Source: Pleomorphomonas sp. T1.2MG-36
GTDB lineage: Bacteria > Pseudomonadota > Alphaproteobacteria > Rhizobiales > Pleomorphomonadaceae
Assembly (NCBI RefSeq): GCF_950100655.1
Contig: NZ_CATNLY010000001.1
Location: forward strand, 1-64,000
Reading direction: 5' to 3'
Length of the DNA: 64,000 nucleotides
A program made the translations under genes and the position numbers. This document shows positions 25,121-33,671 of this stretch, in pieces. The notes under the pieces are model-generated. The model made no database searches. It was not told where the DNA came from and saw only the letters and a list, made by a program, of their open reading frames with translations. The stretch's first letter is position 1; every line of letters starts with the position of its first letter.

Positions 25121-27000
25121 ATCGCGATCTCTGGCACGCCGGCGTCCGTAAGCAGTTGGAATAGCTCGGCGACGCGGCGGCGCTGACCGCGCTCCTGGCA
25201 GAAGGCGAAAATCGCGCGCTGCTTGGCGCGGGAGAGCGCTACGAAAAAGGTAGCAAGGCCTTCCGGGTTGCCCGGCGTGTGTGCCCACCATGCTTGATCA
25301 TCAAGGCCGATGAAAATGATGGTGTCGTATTCGAGGCCTTTACTTTTGTGGACCGTCATCAACGGGATCTGTTCGAGACCTTCGAAAGCGTCCAGGCAGG
25401 CCGTCCACGTGGCAGCGCCGTTTGCCGATGCAGCCAGATGCTTTTGGAGCGCATCGACCATGATCGCCAGGAGATCGCCTGACGCGTATTCGAGGTAGGT
25501 TCGAGCGACAGCGCCCAAATCGAGGAATGCCAGGATGCGCGCGACGAAGATCGCGGCGCTCGCCGGCGACGGTGCCGTGTTGGCCATGTCAGCGCGCAGC
25601 ATCGTCAGAAATGCCGTGAGATCGGCCTCGGTGCGCGCCTCCGCGACATCGTCCCCGGACGTGATAGCCCGTATCTCCAATAGCGCAGCGGAGCACAGTT
25701 GCCACGCAACCGGTGCGCGATGAGTAGCTCCCAGGCGGAGCAGGGCGATCGCGACTTTCGCGAACTGATCAGAGAGGAGATCTTGAAGTGTCGTGCGTCC
25801 GAGGGTGTGGCTCTCGTTTCGCAGCCGCAAACCTTGCTGCGCCAGTGGCGCCGCAAGATCGGCTTCGAAGTCGTCGGACTTCTGCTTGACCAAAATGGCG
25901 TAGTCGCGAGGCGCGCGACCTCTGGTCGCCATGTCGTTCGCCAGCCATCGCGCAAGGTGCTCGGCTTCACGTGCCTTGGTCGGGCTGTTCCAGACTTGGG
26001 CGACATCGCCGTCCACTTGCCGCACAGCTTGGGCCACCGTTGCCACCGTGTTCGGATCAAGCGCTCTCGCCACGACATGCTGAATTCGAACGAGATCTGG
26101 TGAGGATCGGAAATTGAACAGGAGTGGGATCCGAACGGCCACAAAATCTGCGGCAATGCGGTCGAAGGCGTCGACCCGTGCGCCGGCCCAAGTCATGATG
26201 CGCTGTTTGTCGTCACCAACGGCCGTGATGGCGATATTGGCGCCGCTGAACGCCGAGAGCAGGAAATCGTACTGCGCGTAGGTCGTATCCTGAAATTCAT
26301 CGACGAACACGAAGGGATAAGTCACCTGAAGCGCACGGCGAATGTCTGGACTCGCCCGCAACAGGAGCTCCGCGAGCCGATTGATGCTGACAAAGCTCAG
26401 GGCCGATTGGGGGTGGGCTCCGAGCTGACCTTCCCACCAACGGTGAACGGTGAACTCAATGCCGGCCTGCGGTGCCGGGCGCACTATCGGCAGGCGGTAG
26501 GCACCAACATAGTGAGACTCGAAATTGCTCGCGCTAAGGCCAGCGATTTCGGCCTGCCATTGCGCCGGAGCCGCGATGCGGGAGAGGTCGAGGAAGCCTG
26601 CAGTCTGCCGGTATGCGGGAAACGCGATCTCATAGGGTCGGGTTGGCCGCCAATCGGCAGGTATAGCGCTCTGGAATCGATCAACCAGGCTTTTCGTGAA
26701 AGCGTCGAAGGTGAGCGATGTGAAGCGGTGCGCCAGTTCGGGTGGACAGCGCTTTCGCACACGGGCGGCAAGGTTGTCGGCGGCATCGCCTTTGAAGGAG
26801 ATCGCCAGAACGCGATAGGGCGCTGGGCATAGCCCTGTCTCGAGAAGGTACGCCGCACGCTGCGCCAGAAATTCGGTCTTTCCCGCGCCGGGGCCAGCGA
26901 CAACGCAGGTCGAGCCGTCATGGCGCAGGGCGCGCCAAGCATCAGGTTCGAGATCCTCAATCCCTCGTGGTCGCCAGTCTTGTGGGTGGATGAGCGGCAT
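25117..27000 (-). CDS. UvrD/Rep-family helicase, GajB-like
   Basis: A 627-residue superfamily 1A helicase with a complete motif set: Walker A VVAGPGAGKTEF at about 33-44, FVDEFQDTTYAQYDFL (motif II), VGDDKQRIMTWAGA (motif III), LLFNFRSSPDL (IV), MTVHKSKGLEYDTIIFIGLD (V) and FVALSRAKQRAIFAF (VI). It starts two bases after the OLD-nuclease gene, the order and pairing seen in the Gabija defence system (GajA then GajB). It is longer than typical GajB (about 500 residues). It overlaps the nuclease-tail gene downstream. DNA unwinding coupled to the nuclease activity of its partners is inferred. Confidence 0.85.
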   Translation of the reverse strand: MPLIHPQDWRPRGIEDLEPDAWRALRHDGSTCVVAGPGAGKTEFLAQRAAYLLETGLCPAPYRVLAISFKGDAADNLAARVRKRCPPELAHRFTSLTFDAFTKSLVDRFQSAIPADWRPTRPYEIAFPAYRQTAGFLDLSRIAAPAQWQAEIAGLSASNFESHYVGAYRLPIVRPAPQAGIEFTVHRWWEGQLGAHPQSALSFVSINRLAELLLRASPDIRRALQVTYPFVFVDEFQDTTYAQYDFLLSAFSGANIAITAVGDDKQRIMTWAGARVDAFDRIAADFVAVRIPLLFNFRSSPDLVRIQHVVARALDPNTVATVAQAVRQVDGDVAQVWNSPTKAREAEHLARWLANDMATRGRAPRDYAILVKQKSDDFEADLAAPLAQQGLRLRNESHTLGRTTLQDLLSDQFAKVAIALLRLGATHRAPVAWQLCSAALLEIRAITSGDDVAEARTEADLTAFLTMLRADMANTAPSPASAAIFVARILAFLDLGAVARTYLEYASGDLLAIMVDALQKHLAASANGAATWTACLDAFEGLEQIPLMTVHKSKGLEYDTIIFIGLDDQAWWAHTPGNPEGLATFFVALSRAKQRAIFAFCQERGQRRRVAELFQLLTDAGVPEIAI

Positions 27001-27002
27001 GA

Positions 27003-28970
27003 TCAGGCCACCGGCTGTCGGCCCGGTGCTAGACGGGCTGCAATCGAGGTTAGAAGCGCCCGCAACTCCTCGGGGGCACCGGCGGCAAGAGCCTGAGGTG
27101 TCTGTCCGCTTAGGACGCGAACATGAGTGCTGGGCTTCCCTCGACCGAGGAACAGGTAGCGATACCAGCGCAACAACTGATCCTGGTCTGCCGCATAGAG
27201 ATTGCCACGACCGGATTCACCGAGCACCGCGGTGCGAGGATCACCCAGCGGCGACGGTCCCTGCCGCCCCGGCTCGGCCAACTGGTATGCCGCTGGAAAG
27301 GCGCGCAACATTGAATAATCCAGATCGAGCGGCGCACTGAAGAAGACATGGAATTGGCGCAGCCAGTTGATCCAAGTCGTCATGTCGGCAGTGTTCTCGG
27401 CTAGCAGCGTGTCGAACGCGGCAAGGTTCGCCGCTGGTCCCGCGTCGTTAAGGTGCTGGCCGAAGATCGCTTGCGGCGGGACGCCAATCTCAAGAAGCTG
27501 CGTGCACGTGGTCTTGATACGACCCCAGCCGCCGCCATCGCGGCCCCAGTCGAGATCGAGAAGCGTCGCGTAGGGGATATCGAGATCAGTGAGGAGCCGC
27601 CAGAGGTGATTGACGTGGCGACCGCCGAGGGGAACGACCGCGACGAATGAGCGGTCGATGTCGAGGCCCATGGCCTCCGCAAGGCGCGGCAGGACCACTT
27701 CTTCTGAAGCTCCCTCGCCAAGCACGGCGAAGCGAGCAAAATATAGCTCGGGATAGGTGCGAACCGCTTCCCTCACGAATTTCGACGCTTCTTCTTGGCC
27801 GACGGGAAGTCGGATGGCGCGGACACGCGCTGTTCGATCCGCTGGGTTGAGGCGGAAATGCCTGACTTGCGACGGATCCACCCGTGCAAGAATGCTCGCA
27901 GAATGGCTGGAGACGACGGCCTGCGCTCGGGTTCCCTTCGTCAAATCCTCGATCTGCCGCACAATCCGCGAGAGATAGAACGGCGCGAGATTGTTCTCCG
28001 GCTCCTCTATGGCAATGAGTGTTAAAGCAGGCAGAGGAACGCCGCCAGGTTGGAATCCCGCGGCGACCGGATCGGCGGCGATGCTGCCTTCCACGTCCAG
28101 TGTGGCGGCTGTCATCGCCAAATGGAAAAGGGAGCGTTGCCCGTCGCTGAGGTCGTCGAGCGCCCGCTCGCGGCCTGCCTCGTCGGGGTAAAAGACCACC
28201 TCGACCTTGCGGATGAACTCCTGAAAGCGCAGATCGACTGGGCGAAAAAGCGGTGTCGTGTCGGTGCCGGCAGTATGGACCTCTTGCCAGCGTCGCCGCA
28301 CCGCAGTGGCCACAATATCGACAGCGGCTTCAGCGGAAAAGGCGCCGTTGAGTGTGGCGCCCGCTTCGGAGAATGTGCCCCGAACGCCCTGCGACCAGTT
28401 GATGGCCCGCCAGAGGCGGCCGCGCAGAAAGGCCGTCACCTGGGATGCGCCATCGCGCGATGCGGGCACATAAATCATCTGAATCCGAGCGCGATCGATC
28501 GCCTTCAGCTCGATGCAGTCGGCTTCCACGAAATGACCGAATGCGCGAACAGCCCAGTATTTCTGCTCGATCGTTCCTTCGAGCGAACCATCGTCCGTCC
28601 AAGTGGCCTCCAGGCGCAACCGGCATTTCAGACGGCCGGCCTCGTCGGCCGCCATCTGTTGGAAGAACTCAGGAATGGCTCCCGCGTGGAGACCGCCGGG
28701 ATCCAGTTCGGGAAAGGCAAGAATTGCCTCCAGAACGAATGTCCGTTGAAGCGGTGCGAGCAACTCCGTTGCCGGCACGTGGAAATCATGGCGCCGTAAC
28801 CGGCGGTGATCGCCCGTGATGCCAAACAGGCGTTGAAGTGCTTGCATAACCGCAGTCTTGCCTGCGCCGTTGACGCCAACAAACGTGGTGAGGCCGGAGG
28901 TCAGTTCGATCGTCGTCGCCTCGGGGCCGAAGCAGCGAAAATTTGCCAGAGTAAGCCGTTCAATAAACAT
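27003..28970 (-). CDS. OLD-family ATPase with TOPRIM nuclease domain, GajA-like
   Basis: A 655-residue OLD-family protein. The ABC/SMC-like ATPase has Walker A VGVNGAGKT at 31-39, a signature region LDDLSDGQRSLFHL near 271-284, Walker B LIAIEEPENNL with Glu322/Glu323 and the SSHS switch at 354-357. The TOPRIM domain follows: AVLGEGASEEVVLPRLAEAMG with Glu419 and Glu423, and ATLLDLDWG with Asp472 and Asp474. These are the metal-binding residues of GajA/OLD nucleases. It heads a three-gene operon with a UvrD-like helicase. The match to Gabija is by architecture and gene order; length and C-terminal extension differ from the best-known GajA (578 residues). Confidence 0.85.
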   Translation of the reverse strand: MFIERLTLANFRCFGPEATTIELTSGLTTFVGVNGAGKTAVMQALQRLFGITGDHRRLRRHDFHVPATELLAPLQRTFVLEAILAFPELDPGGLHAGAIPEFFQQMAADEAGRLKCRLRLEATWTDDGSLEGTIEQKYWAVRAFGHFVEADCIELKAIDRARIQMIYVPASRDGASQVTAFLRGRLWRAINWSQGVRGTFSEAGATLNGAFSAEAAVDIVATAVRRRWQEVHTAGTDTTPLFRPVDLRFQEFIRKVEVVFYPDEAGRERALDDLSDGQRSLFHLAMTAATLDVEGSIAADPVAAGFQPGGVPLPALTLIAIEEPENNLAPFYLSRIVRQIEDLTKGTRAQAVVSSHSASILARVDPSQVRHFRLNPADRTARVRAIRLPVGQEEASKFVREAVRTYPELYFARFAVLGEGASEEVVLPRLAEAMGLDIDRSFVAVVPLGGRHVNHLWRLLTDLDIPYATLLDLDWGRDGGGWGRIKTTCTQLLEIGVPPQAIFGQHLNDAGPAANLAAFDTLLAENTADMTTWINWLRQFHVFFSAPLDLDYSMLRAFPAAYQLAEPGRQGPSPLGDPRTAVLGESGRGNLYAADQDQLLRWYRYLFLGRGKPSTHVRVLSGQTPQALAAGAPEELRALLTSIAARLAPGRQPVA

Positions 28971-29066
28971 GGGCTACGGGCTCCCGCGATAGATGCCCAA
29001 AGGCGTGATGTAAATGACGGGCATGACTGTCCCCACTGTCTTCTTGTCCGTACTTTCCGAGCCGGT

Positions 29067-29525
29067 TCAGGTCTTTGTTTGCGATCCATCGTCGAGGTCG
29101 GCTGGATCAGCTGTTCCGTCGCCTGGGCCTTGATCCCGGAAGGCGCTACCCTTCTGAGCGCGGCCCCGCGCCACTTCGATGATCCGTTCGATGATGCGCT
29201 CGGAATCGCGCCATTTCAGAACTAGCTTGCCTGTGTCCATACCGTAGTCAGCGACGACGTCGCGTAACTGCTCGATGTCAAGCTTTGCGAGTTCGGATCG
29301 GAGTAGGTCCTCACCTTGCCTAGCCAGATGCACAGGATCGAGGACGGCCGGTGGACGGCGGTTGCTCGGCCGCTTGGGGTGCGGCGAGCTAGCATCGTGA
29401 GCCTTCGCTTCTGGCTTCTTCTTGTCGTCGAGACCCAATGCTGCTTCAACGCGGGCACGGAATGCAGGGTTGGTGTCTGTCTCTTGGACGATTTCCTTGA
29501 AGAGAGTGTTCAGTACTTTTTTCAT
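29067..29525 (-). CDS. Small conserved protein downstream of ParA, function unknown
   Basis: A 152-residue basic protein. Residues 1-28 are helical (KKVLNTLFKEIVQETDTNPAFRARV). A Lys/Pro-rich linker (29-70) follows. A C-terminal module (about 75-135) reads LRDVVADYGMDTGKLVLKWRD and IERIIEVARGRAQKGSAF, a motif I recognise from unnamed proteins of rhizobial mobile elements. The start directly follows the parA stop with GGAGGG at good spacing, so the two are co-transcribed. The second gene of a parA operon often encodes the centromere-binding partner; that is only a suggestion here since no HTH is visible. Confidence 0.6.
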   Translation of the reverse strand: MKKVLNTLFKEIVQETDTNPAFRARVEAALGLDDKKKPEAKAHDASSPHPKRPSNRRPPAVLDPVHLARQGEDLLRSELAKLDIEQLRDVVADYGMDTGKLVLKWRDSERIIERIIEVARGRAQKGSAFRDQGPGDGTADPADLDDGSQTKT

Positions 29526-29527
29526 AT

Positions 29528-30583
29528 TCACAGTCCGCCCTCCAGCTGATCCCATATTTCGTGGGCGAGCTCATCATACTGAATAGCCAATTCGCTGCCG
29601 TATTTCTGCTTAAGTGTGCGCGGGTACGTCTGAAATTCCGCGGCTGCGGCCACCTGATTGGCCTGACGGATAATCGTGTCCATCACCACAGGGATTTTCT
29701 CATCGTCGCGAAGTTGTTTCAGCACGTTGTTGTGGACCGTCGAATTCGCCTGATACTTTGTGGCGACGATGCCGAACGGCTCGATCGTTTCTGAAATTGC
29801 CTCCGAGAAGTCCTTAATCCGAGTGACGATCTGCGGAATGCCGTAGGTAGAGAGGTGATCTGGAATGGTCGGGATGATGTATCCGTCAGAGATGCGGAGC
29901 CCGTTGAGAGTGATAATCCCCAGGTTCGGCGGGCAGTCCACCATCACAATGTCGTAGTCGTCGATACGTGTCTTAACAGCTCTCCAGAGGAGCTCGATCG
30001 GGTTGGCCGCATAGAACTTTCCAACTGGCGCCGATGCCAGCTTGTCCTGCACATCGATGAGGTCGAGGCTGGAGGGAAGTAGGTCCACCGTCTTCGCCGC
30101 GCCGACGTCCGACACACTCTTCTGAAGAGTTTTGTCGAGGTCGAACTTTCGATTGTCAGGGTCCATGGCGTCCTTAAATAGGCGGGCGAGTGTTCGCTCC
30201 TTGCCGTTCAGCTCGAACCACTTATCTTCACCAATCAGCATAAGCGTGGCGTTGGTCTGAGGATCTAGGTCTATTACTAGGACGCGTTTACGCATGTTCG
30301 CTGAGAAGGTTTCCGCCAGGGCCACTGTCGTGGTCGTTTTGGCCACGCCTCCCTTCAGATTGATTGTCGAAAACACGTGCGTCATTGGCTTTCCTTTACG
30401 TTTATTTCGCAGCAGCCAGGAGCGAATCTGAGAGCGCCGGAAGATCGGTCCAGACGCTAGCTCTGTCACCGGTAGAGGGAAATCTGAGACGCGCACTCGC
30501 CAGTTGGCGACTGCTTGCTTGGAGACCCCCGCCATGAGTGCGACTTCATTAATTCCGACAAGATCGTCAGTGTTCTTGGTCAC
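29528..30583 (-). CDS. parA: ParA-family partition ATPase with N-terminal helix-turn-helix
   Basis: A 351-residue ParA of the long type that represses its own promoter. An N-terminal HTH (DLVGINEVALMAGVSKQAVANW, then FRRSQIRSWLL) precedes the deviant Walker A STINLKGGVAKTTTTVALAE. Walker A' IDLDPQTNATLML and Walker B YDIVMVDCPPNLG follow. I prefer GTG 30583, preceded by AGGTGG, over ATG 30604, because the latter would place the start inside the palindromic operator at 30593-30609. It would segregate or stabilise the element, perhaps while it is excised. The small gene downstream is its likely partner. Confidence 0.85.
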   Translation of the reverse strand: MTKNTDDLVGINEVALMAGVSKQAVANWRVRVSDFPLPVTELASGPIFRRSQIRSWLLRNKRKGKPMTHVFSTINLKGGVAKTTTTVALAETFSANMRKRVLVIDLDPQTNATLMLIGEDKWFELNGKERTLARLFKDAMDPDNRKFDLDKTLQKSVSDVGAAKTVDLLPSSLDLIDVQDKLASAPVGKFYAANPIELLWRAVKTRIDDYDIVMVDCPPNLGIITLNGLRISDGYIIPTIPDHLSTYGIPQIVTRIKDFSEAISETIEPFGIVATKYQANSTVHNNVLKQLRDDEKIPVVMDTIIRQANQVAAAAEFQTYPRTLKQKYGSELAIQYDELAHEIWDQLEGGL

Positions 30584-30592
30584 GAATCCACC

Positions 30593-30630
30593 TGTGAATA
30601 TCATTCACAAAGGCTGTGTACATCGTTCAC
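30593..30630. promoter_or_regulatory. Twin palindromic operators upstream of parA
   Basis: TGTGAAT-ATC-ATTCACA (30593-30609) is a perfect palindrome with a three-base centre. GTGTAC-ATC-GTTCAC (30616-30630) is an imperfect copy of the same pattern. Their centres are 22 bp apart, about two helical turns, so two dimers could bind the same face. The HTH at the front of ParA makes autorepression the simplest reading. Confidence 0.6.
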
Positions 30631-30778
30631 GGTCGTACCGTCAATAGCTATCGATGTGATGATTTGGCTTACCCAGAAGGAATCGACAGCGCTTACGTCG
30701 GCGATCGGCTTCGGGCGGTGCGGGGGCGTGTGCGCCGCGAGTGGGGCGGGACGGATCAATAGCGATCACCGATAGCCG
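30605..30778. other. Short intergenic stretch with a possible coding remnant
   Basis: Apart from the right operator, one frame reads IDSAYVGDRLRAVRGRVRREWGG and stops with TAG at about 30770, a peptide that looks protein-like but has no start. It may be the tail of a gene deleted when the AbiEii remnant downstream was truncated. Confidence 0.3.
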
Positions 30779-31210
30779 TTGGAGCTACTCGACGCGCCGG
30801 CGCCCCGCCTTCGCGCCTATCCGGTGACGACCGTGCTGACCAAGAAATTCCAGGCACTCGTCCAACTCGGCATCGCGAACAGCCGGCTGAAGGATTTCTA
30901 CGATCTCTGGCTGATCGCGCAGACGTTCGAATTTGATCGGGCATCGCTTGCAGAGGCCGTTCGCCAGACCCTTGCGCGACGCGAGACCATGCTTCCAACC
31001 GAGAAGCCGATCGGTCTGAGTGACGCTTACGCCGATGCTTGGGGGCGGCAGTGGAAGGCCTTCCTGGGGCGAGAGCGAATGGCCGCGGCGCCGACGGAGC
31101 TGGCTGCCGTGGTGTCCGACCTCGCCGGATTTCTGCTTCCCCTGATTGAGCCCGCTGACGGTAATGAGCGTTGGAAGCCCGGTGAGGGCTGGAGGGCATC
31201 GAATGCGTAG
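30779..31210 (+). pseudogene. C-terminal fragment of a second AbiEii-family toxin
   Basis: The frame encodes about 143 residues matching the last 45 percent of AbiEii: PAPRLRAYPVTTVLTKKFQALVQLG, then NSRLKDFYDLWLIAQTFEF and DLAGFLLPLI. The catalytic half with the K-G and D-L-D motifs is missing and an in-frame TAG stands at 30773-30775. The sequence is clearly different from the intact AbiEii at 20616-21485, so it is a separate acquisition and not a local duplication. No AbiEi partner remains. The only possible start is a TTG with no Shine-Dalgarno. Confidence 0.75.
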
Positions 31211-31259
31211 CCTGCAGCGCAGCGAGGAACGCGCACACGGCATCGTTATCTATCGCAGT

Positions 31260-31281
31260 CAATCGCGAGCTTTTGCGATTG
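31260..31281. repeat. Inverted repeat/hairpin
   Basis: CAATCGC (31260-31266) pairs exactly with GCGATTG (31275-31281) around GAGCTTTT. It lies 50 bases downstream of the AbiEii fragment and may be a leftover terminator or a recombinase arm site. Confidence 0.4.
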
Positions 31282-31302
31282 GCTCTAGCTAATTCTCCCG
31301 CA

Positions 31303-31325
31303 CTTCGTATATAATGCGAACGAAG
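31303..31325. promoter_or_regulatory. Inverted repeat around a TATAAT box
   Basis: CTTCGT (31303-31308) and ACGAAG (31320-31325) flank a perfect -10 sequence TATAAT (31310-31315). No good -35 box is found at 16-19 bp, so an activator or other factor would be needed if this is a promoter. The nearest gene on the plus strand starts almost 400 bases later. Confidence 0.3.
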
Positions 31326-31380
31326 AGATTGATGTCACGCACCGCGCCACATTTATTGTGGAAAATCAATTGCGTGCGAT

Positions 31381-31402
31381 TCTGACGGTATATCTGACGG
31401 TA
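31381..31402. repeat. Tandem 10-bp direct repeat
   Basis: TCTGACGGTA occurs at 31381-31390 and again at 31393-31402, two bases apart, giving a 12-bp period. Short spaced direct repeats of this kind are found as arm-type integrase or regulator sites, but no partner copy was seen elsewhere in the window. Confidence 0.35.
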
Positions 31403-31584
31403 ATCGCCTGTTTCTCCGTTTTACACTTATCGAAACTTCAAATACTTACCGCTCCGGTTAATCATCGAGTGGGAATAAGGGGGAAACGGCCACGGGGGCT
31501 CAGTGGCGACTCCGGTCGCCTAACTCCTGCTCTCGTCCATCCGTCGCCTCCCGCTGACCGACGCTACTTATCGAGCAAATCCGG

Positions 31585-31613
31585 CGCTAGGCCGGTCTGA
31601 GTCCGGCCTAGCG
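31585..31613. terminator. Strong GC hairpin
   Basis: An 11-bp perfect stem (CGCTAGGCCGG, 31585-31595, with 31603-31613) closes a seven-base loop. It has no T-tract but would be very stable. It separates the non-coding stretch from the SLC13 gene and could insulate the two. Confidence 0.45.
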
Positions 31614-31704
31614 ACGTCCATCGACTTCGGCATTTTCCTGTCATGTGAACCCAAACCTTTGGTCTGGCGTTTAGCACGTGAGCATTTGGGGGTATGGCGA
31701 AGTG

Positions 31705-33486
31705 ATGGTGGAGCTTCTTGCGGGCTATCGGGCCGAAGTCGCGCTTGGACTGGTCATCGCGCTCTTCGCGATGTTTGTCTGGGAGAAGTACCCAGCTGAT
31801 GTTACCGCGGCTGGCGGAGCTGCCATATTCATCGTGCTTGGTTTCGTCCCGCCCGAAAAAGCGATGGCGGTCTATTCCAATTCGGCGCCTTTGACGATCG
31901 GCGCCATGTTTGTCCTTACAGGAGCATTGGTGCGCACCGGTGTTCTGGAAAGAGTCGCCGGCGTCGTGCTTGACCGTTCTAGGAGACGTCCAAAGCTGGC
32001 GCTCGCGGTTTTCCTGCTGACCACGCTTGGGGCCTCTGCATTCATGAACAACACGCCTGTTGTTCTGGTGCTGATCCCGATCGCCATTCGGCTGGCCGCC
32101 GCGCTGGATTTGGCTGCGACGCGGCTTCTGATTCCAATCTCCTATGCTGCCATTCTCGGCGGTACCCTGACGTTGATCGGCACGTCCACCAACCTTCTCG
32201 TCGATGGCGTTGCGCGCACGCACGGCCTTGAACCGTTTTCGCTCTTCGAGATCACACCGGTTGGTCTGGCTACCGCTCTCACCGGAATTCTGACCATGCT
32301 CGGGCTCGGTAAACTCCTTTTGCCCGACCGACGCGAAGACACCGGCGATCTCGATAGCCGGGACGAGGCTGAGTTTCTGTCCGAACTGACGGTGCTTGCC
32401 GATGGTCCCTTTACCGACAAACCGATCGGCGAAATCGCCGACTTCAAGCAAACCGGCCTGCGTATCGTCGGTGTTCGGACTGAAGGCAAGGTAATCCGCA
32501 AAGATTTTCAGAACATCGCCCTGAAGAAGGGGGATGGGTTAATTGTCCTCGCCAAGTCAGCCGTACTTCTGACGCTGAATGATCGCGAAGGGGTGCGCGT
32601 GGGCCAACGACGAGCCGCCACGGGCAGTGGTGAGAGAATTGTTGTTGAAGCCGTCGTCGCGCCTGGCCGATTGAGCCACGGAACGCTTCTGTCCAGCCTT
32701 TCCCTGGGCCGACGCTTTGGCGTGCGCGTCATGGGCGCCCACCGGAACCGGCACGTACCTGGTCCTGACCTCAGCAATGTGAGATTGCGCCCGGCAGACA
32801 AGCTTCTGATCGAAGGCACAACCGAGGCGCTCGACGAACTCTCGCACCAGAGTGAGCTGGTGTCCGTCACGCGCTCCACGGCACGTGCCTTCCGCCCCAC
32901 CAAGGCTCCGCTGGCACTTCTGGCGCTGGGTCTCGTTGTGGTACTTGCGGCATTCGACGTCATGGATATCGGCATTCTGGCGATGATCGCCGTGCCGACC
33001 ATCCTCATCCTGCGCTGCATCGATGCGGATGAGGCGTGGGGATCAATAGACGGCGGCATCTTGATTCTCATCTTCTCGATGCTTGTCGTCGGCAAGGGGC
33101 TGGAAGAGACAGGCGCGGTGACACTCATCGTGAATGCGGTCCTGCCCGTCATGTCTGAAGTCTCGCCGTTCTTCGTCCTGCTCCTCGTCTATGGGCTGTC
33201 CTCTACCCTCACCGAGTTCATAACCAACAACGCCGTTGCCGTTATTCTCACGCCCATCGCCATCGGTCTCGCCCAGCAACTGGGTATCGAACCGCGGGCG
33301 CTGGTCGTTGCGATCATGTTCGGCGCAAGTGCCAGCTTTGCAACGCCTATCGGCTATCAAACCAACACGCTCGTATACGGCGCTGGCAACTACCGTTTCA
33401 GCGACTTCGTCAAGATTGGGCTACCGATGAACGTCATCGTGGGTCTGGCGTCATGCTACGCGATATATTTGTACTACGGTGTCTGA
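31705..33486 (+). CDS. SLC13/DASS-family anion transporter with RCK_C (TrkA-C) domains
   Basis: A 593-residue inner-membrane transporter. Two halves of membrane helices (about 8-190 and 400-590) flank a soluble region with two TrkA-C/RCK_C-type domains (about 205-285 and 310-390). The DASS motifs are present twice as hairpin signatures: SAFMNNTPVV with GTSTNLLVDG, and TEFITNNAVAVI with ASFATPIGYQTNTLVYG. Relatives carry sulphate, dicarboxylates or other anions with Na+ or H+. The start is uncertain: ATG 31705 or GTG 31678, both with weak ribosome sites. It stands alone, with no neighbour pointing to a substrate. Confidence 0.85.
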   Translation: MVELLAGYRAEVALGLVIALFAMFVWEKYPADVTAAGGAAIFIVLGFVPPEKAMAVYSNSAPLTIGAMFVLTGALVRTGVLERVAGVVLDRSRRRPKLALAVFLLTTLGASAFMNNTPVVLVLIPIAIRLAAALDLAATRLLIPISYAAILGGTLTLIGTSTNLLVDGVARTHGLEPFSLFEITPVGLATALTGILTMLGLGKLLLPDRREDTGDLDSRDEAEFLSELTVLADGPFTDKPIGEIADFKQTGLRIVGVRTEGKVIRKDFQNIALKKGDGLIVLAKSAVLLTLNDREGVRVGQRRAATGSGERIVVEAVVAPGRLSHGTLLSSLSLGRRFGVRVMGAHRNRHVPGPDLSNVRLRPADKLLIEGTTEALDELSHQSELVSVTRSTARAFRPTKAPLALLALGLVVVLAAFDVMDIGILAMIAVPTILILRCIDADEAWGSIDGGILILIFSMLVVGKGLEETGAVTLIVNAVLPVMSEVSPFFVLLLVYGLSSTLTEFITNNAVAVILTPIAIGLAQQLGIEPRALVVAIMFGASASFATPIGYQTNTLVYGAGNYRFSDFVKIGLPMNVIVGLASCYAIYLYYGV

Positions 33487-33671
33487 CACTATGGGTGGGC
33501 GTGCTCGTCTTGGGTATCCGCCCGGGAAGTGCGCGATGATCTGGCTTTGGGCTTTCCTCTTTTCACGAACACTGATGGGAGCCATCGACATGTCCGACGG
33601 TTTGCCTTATTGCGCAGCTACCACGGCACTCACTCGCGCCTCCGTTTCGTTTTCCAGCCAACACGGGCTCC

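Larger units (their letters stand above)
31211..31704. other. Repeat-rich non-coding stretch, possible element boundary
   Basis: No gene is visible in these 494 bases. They hold a hairpin (31260-31281), an inverted repeat framing a TATAAT (31303-31325), a tandem 10-bp repeat (31381-31402) and a strong GC hairpin (31585-31613). The base composition between about 31280 and 31460 is AT-richer than the flanks. The defence genes end on the left and chromosomal-type transporter genes begin on the right. Confidence 0.5.

Noticed and set aside
31381..31402. Start of a CRISPR array
   Set aside because: Only two 10-bp copies spaced by two bases; no longer repeats and no cas genes in the window.
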